Of a stretch of DNA of 30,703 nt, positions 28,288-30,703 are shown piece after piece. Under the pieces are notes generated by a model. That model had not been told where the DNA came from. It worked only from the letters and a program-made list of their open reading frames with translations, and ran no database searches. How positions within the stretch are numbered: position 1 is the stretch's first letter; every line of letters starts with the position of its first letter. Position numbers and translations under genes: made by a program. This stretch comes from Thermoleophilia bacterium (GTDB lineage Bacteria > Actinomycetota > Thermoleophilia > Gaiellales > Gaiellaceae), in contig JABFWJ010000443.1 of the NCBI GenBank assembly GCA_013362295.1, positions 1 to 30,703 on the forward strand. Reading direction: 5' to 3'.

Positions 28288-29211
28288 TTGCTCGAGCCGC
28301 CGCCCGGCGGCGGCTCGAGCCCCGTCGTAGCGAAGAGCCCGTGGCGCCTAGCCTGGCAGCGACTCCGCAGCGATCGGGTCGCACTGGCCTGCGCCGCGAC
28401 GATCGTCCTGATCGTCGTCGTCGCGCTCTCGGCGCCGCTGATCGCCGACGCCGTCGGGCACAAACCCGGCGAGGCAGACCAGTCCGGGGGCCTGACGCCT
28501 GAGGGCCTGCCGCTCGGCCCGAGTTGGTCGCATCTCTTCGGCACCGATTACCTGGGACGCGACGTCTTCGTCAGGGTGGTGTTCGCGGCGCGCATCTCGC
28601 TGCTCGCCGGTGTCGTCGCGAGCTCGCTGGCGATCGTCGCGGGCGTCGTCGTCGGGTTGTTCGCGGGCTACGCCGGCGGGCTCGTCGACACCGTCCTCTC
28701 GCGCACGATGGACGTGATCCTATCGTTCCCGTTCCTGCTCTTCGGGATCGCACTCGTCTCGATCGTCGGCCCGAGCCTCACGGTGGTGATCGGCGTGATC
28801 ACGTTCTTCAGTTGGGCGTCCGTCGGCCGCATCGTCCGCGGACAGACGATCTCGTTGAAGGAGCGAGAGTACGTCGAGGCGGCGCGCTCGCTGGGTGCGA
28901 GCGACCTGCGGATCATGTTCGTCGAGATCCTGCCGAACCTCGTGGCACCCGTGCTCGTCTACCTGACGCTGCTGATCCCGTCGGCGATCGTGTTCGAGGC
29001 GACGCTCTCGTTCCTCGGGCTCGGCGTGATTCCGCCCACGCCGACGTGGGGCAACATGCTCGCCGAGTCGCTCGGCTTCTACCAGGTCGCGTGGTGGTAC
29101 GTCCTGTTCCCCGCCACGGCGCTGCTGATCACGACCCTCGCGTTCAACCTGCTCGGGGACAGCGTGCGCGACGCGCTCGATCCGCGCGGCGAGCGCCTGT
29201 TCAGGCAGTAG
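28288..29211 (+). CDS. ABC transporter permease (DppC type)
   Basis: A 307-residue permease. The first helix is VALACAATIVLIVVVALSAP, the DppC hallmark HLFGTDYLGRDVFVRVVFAARISL follows, and the EAA loop is EYVEAARSLGASDLRIMFVEILPNL. With the next gene it forms the channel for the ligand bound by the preceding protein. The start is uncertain: TTG 28288 is the only ATG/GTG/TTG in frame before helix 1, it has no SD, and a perfect 29-nt palindrome begins right after it (encoding LEPPPGGGSS). This hairpin may hold down translation of the permease relative to the binding protein. The order C before B is the reverse of the usual dppBC. Confidence 0.88.
   Translation: MLEPPPGGGSSPVVAKSPWRLAWQRLRSDRVALACAATIVLIVVVALSAPLIADAVGHKPGEADQSGGLTPEGLPLGPSWSHLFGTDYLGRDVFVRVVFAARISLLAGVVASSLAIVAGVVVGLFAGYAGGLVDTVLSRTMDVILSFPFLLFGIALVSIVGPSLTVVIGVITFFSWASVGRIVRGQTISLKEREYVEAARSLGASDLRIMFVEILPNLVAPVLVYLTLLIPSAIVFEATLSFLGLGVIPPTPTWGNMLAESLGFYQVAWWYVLFPATALLITTLAFNLLGDSVRDALDPRGERLFRQ
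28291..28319 (+). other. Perfect 29-nt palindrome at the 5' end of the permease gene
   Basis: CTCGAGCCGCCGCC, one C, and its exact complement GGCGGCGGCTCGAG. It begins directly after the likely TTG start and 26 nt after the binding-protein stop. It could be a stabilising or attenuating hairpin that sets a high ratio of binding protein to permease. It has no T-run, so full termination is less likely. Confidence 0.7.
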
Positions 29212-29213
29212 CG

Positions 29214-30173
29214 ATGGCCGAGTTCGTCGTCCGCCGCATCGCGCTGGGAGCCGTCGTGCTCTGGGTGATGACCGCGGTCGTGTTCGTGATGTTCTTCGTC
29301 GCCCCGCACAACGTCGCGAACCTGATCGCGGGGCGACAGGCGACGCCGGAGACGGTGGCGCTCGTGAAGCACCGCCTCGGTCTCGATCAGCCCGTGCTCC
29401 ACCAGTATCGCGACTACATGTGGAGGCTCCTGCACGGCAACCTCGGCTACTCGTTCTACAACTCGACGTCGGTGCGGAGCCTGATCTGGCAGCGCGTGCC
29501 CGTGTCGTTCTCGCTCGCGCTCGGTGCCGCAGCACTGTGGCTCCTGATCGGTGTGTCCGCGGGGGTGCTCGCCGCCACACGCCCGCGTTCGCTCGCCGAC
29601 CGCGCGGTCACGATGGGCGCGCTCTTCTTCTACTCGATGCCGTCGTTCCTGCTCGGCGTCGTCGTCTTCTACCTCTTGTTCTACCGCCTGCACCTGGCGG
29701 GGATCGGCTGGTTCCCCGGCAACGGCTACGTCGCGTTCACGCAGAGCCCATGGCGGTGGGCGCAGCACCTCGTCCTCCCGTGGTTCACGCTCGCGCTCGT
29801 CACGGCGGCGACGTATGCGCGGTTGACTCGCGGCTCGATGCTCGACGTGCTCGGGGAGGAGTACATCCGGACGGCGCGCGCCAAGGGGCTGACGGAACGC
29901 AGGGTGATCTATCGCCACGGGTTGCGGAGCGCGCTGACGCCGGTCGTCACGCAATTCGGGATCGACTTCGGGACGCTGCTCGGCGGAGTGATCATCGTCG
30001 AGAACATCTTCGGTCTGCCGGGGCTCGGCCAGCTCGCCGTGCAGTCCGTCGTGCAGCAGGATCTGCCCGTGGTGATCGGGACGATCATCCTCGCCGCGGC
30101 CTTCATCGTGGTTGCGAACATCGTGGTCGACGCCTGCTACGGGATCCTCGACCCCCGCGTGCGCGTGCACTAG
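29214..30173 (+). CDS. ABC transporter permease (DppB type)
   Basis: A 319-residue permease starting VVRRIALGAVVLWVMTAVVFVMFF (helix 1), with the DppB extracytoplasmic segment (HRLGLDQPVLHQYRDYMWRLLHGNLGYSF) and EAA loop (EYIRTARAKGLTERRVIYRHGLRSAL), ending ACYGILDPRVRVH. ATG 29214 is 2 nt after the DppC stop, so the two are coupled. Neither ATPase gene (DppD/DppF type) follows: the next gene is on the other strand, and the two stop codons share the bases CTAG. The ATPases must be supplied from elsewhere. Confidence 0.92.
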   Translation: MAEFVVRRIALGAVVLWVMTAVVFVMFFVAPHNVANLIAGRQATPETVALVKHRLGLDQPVLHQYRDYMWRLLHGNLGYSFYNSTSVRSLIWQRVPVSFSLALGAAALWLLIGVSAGVLAATRPRSLADRAVTMGALFFYSMPSFLLGVVVFYLLFYRLHLAGIGWFPGNGYVAFTQSPWRWAQHLVLPWFTLALVTAATYARLTRGSMLDVLGEEYIRTARAKGLTERRVIYRHGLRSALTPVVTQFGIDFGTLLGGVIIVENIFGLPGLGQLAVQSVVQQDLPVVIGTIILAAAFIVVANIVVDACYGILDPRVRVH

Positions 30174-30703
30174 TTCCGCGCGAGGGAGATCAGCCGATCG
30201 AGGATGCGGCTGCCGTCGGCACGGATGCCGTCGTGCTCGTACTCGTTCGTCAACCAGGGGCGCAGGTTGCGCACGCGGCCTGCTGTCTCCTCCGACAGCT
30301 CGCGGTCGACGTACATGTCGTTCGCGTAGATCACGGCAGCGACGGGGACCTTGTTCGCGGCCAGCTGCCGCTCGTCGTAGAGCCGCGGCCAGGCATGGCG
30401 AGCGACGAGCTCGGCGGCCTCGGCGAGCGGCTGCAGTGCGGCGTAGTCCTGGAACATCCACGAGTAGATGTGCTCCCCGGTGAACAGGTCCGGGTCGGCG
30501 TAGTCGGGCGGTAACAGCCGCTCCGCCGACCAGCCGGTGACGCAGCCGTCGGCGTAGCAGGACTCGTGGATCGCCGCGAACAGCGGGTTGCGCGAGAAGC
30601 CGCCCGCCGCGGCGACGTCGTGCAGGAAGCCCGGCGATTCGGGCGGCAGCTCGAGGATGTGGTGCAGATGCTCGGCCCCGTCGGCCATCCCGAGCGCCAG
30701 GCC
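30170..30703 (-). CDS. Alpha/beta hydrolase, proline iminopeptidase-like (C-terminal part)
   Basis: 178 codons of an open frame that continues past the right window edge, so the N-terminal half with the nucleophile is not seen. The visible part holds LFTGEHIYSWMFQDYAAL, VPVAAVIYANDMYVD with the likely catalytic aspartate, and WLTNEYEHDGIRADG with the likely catalytic histidine. This is the order found in actinobacterial proline iminopeptidase-like hydrolases of about 420-430 residues. An internal ATG at 30688 is not the true start. It converges with the permease operon; peptide uptake and peptidase activity could be related. Confidence 0.8.
   Translation of the reverse strand, partial: GLALGMADGAEHLHHILELPPESPGFLHDVAAAGGFSRNPLFAAIHESCYADGCVTGWSAERLLPPDYADPDLFTGEHIYSWMFQDYAALQPLAEAAELVARHAWPRLYDERQLAANKVPVAAVIYANDMYVDRELSEETAGRVRNLRPWLTNEYEHDGIRADGSRILDRLISLARN

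Noticed and set aside
29079..30461. Long minus-strand open frame opposite the DppB-type permease
   Set aside because: It is the Arg/His/Glu-rich shadow of the permease gene, which has all family motifs on the plus strand.

Overview
The window is visibly GC-rich, uses GTG and TTG starts freely, and many start codons have no Shine-Dalgarno sequence but a TANNNT -10 hexamer ending 6-9 nt upstream, as on leaderless transcripts. Together with the gene content (lysC-asd, dnaX-ybaB-recR, DUF1684 and 3D-domain proteins, a succinate dehydrogenase with a CCG-domain subunit), this suggests a high-GC Actinomycetota, possibly of the Thermoleophilia/Gaiellales type. The phylum is a fair inference; the class is a guess. 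No rRNA, tRNA, CRISPR array, insertion sequence or phage gene was recognised.

Region 1 (1-10800) starts with a small cupin and a P-loop kinase-like protein. It then holds what looks like an uncharacterised catabolic locus: a 3-hydroxyisobutyrate-dehydrogenase-type oxidoreductase divergent from an ornithine-cyclodeaminase-family gene, a TPP-dependent enzyme, a second cupin, a fused two-domain ABC permease with its ATPase, an MFS transporter, and on the other strand a SAM methyltransferase with a degenerate dienelactone-hydrolase-like protein. Three promoter regions in this stretch (about 2097, 4981 and 10788) carry the same near-palindrome, AATGGnTAGnCCA. It resembles operators of FadR/PdhR-type GntR regulators, so the locus is probably one small regulon. 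No regulator gene and no solute-binding protein for the ABC importer lie in the window.

Region 2 (10799-15224) encodes a NicO-type nickel/cobalt transporter and a type-E succinate dehydrogenase/fumarate reductase (flavoprotein, iron-sulfur protein, CCG-domain subunit). The flavoprotein gene has an in-frame TAG, and the flavoprotein/iron-sulfur junction is deleted and out of frame. Either the operon is broken or the sequence has errors here.

Region 3 (15248-24566) is mainly housekeeping: a membrane-anchored metallophosphoesterase, an Asp23-like protein, a GNAT-like protein, aspartate kinase and aspartate-semialdehyde dehydrogenase, a four-helix membrane protein, recR, ybaB, dnaX, a 3D-domain lipoprotein, a DUF1684 protein and an SGNH hydrolase. 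A 31-residue lipoprotein gene too short for usual gene calling sits between recR and ybaB on the opposite strand.

Region 4 (24555-30703) has a conserved hypothetical protein with four cysteines, a 72-residue protein, a secreted protein made of two Cys-pair repeats, an oligopeptide-type ABC binding protein with two permeases but no ATPases, and the C-terminal part of a proline-iminopeptidase-like hydrolase cut by the window end.

Non-coding structure of note: two copies of a palindromic REP/MITE-like element (4880-4945 and 16925-17009) sharing an identical 40-nt block in opposite orientation; a pair of identical odd palindromes 42 bp apart between convergent genes (1134-1194); and a perfect 29-nt palindrome directly after the likely start codon of a permease gene (28291-28319).
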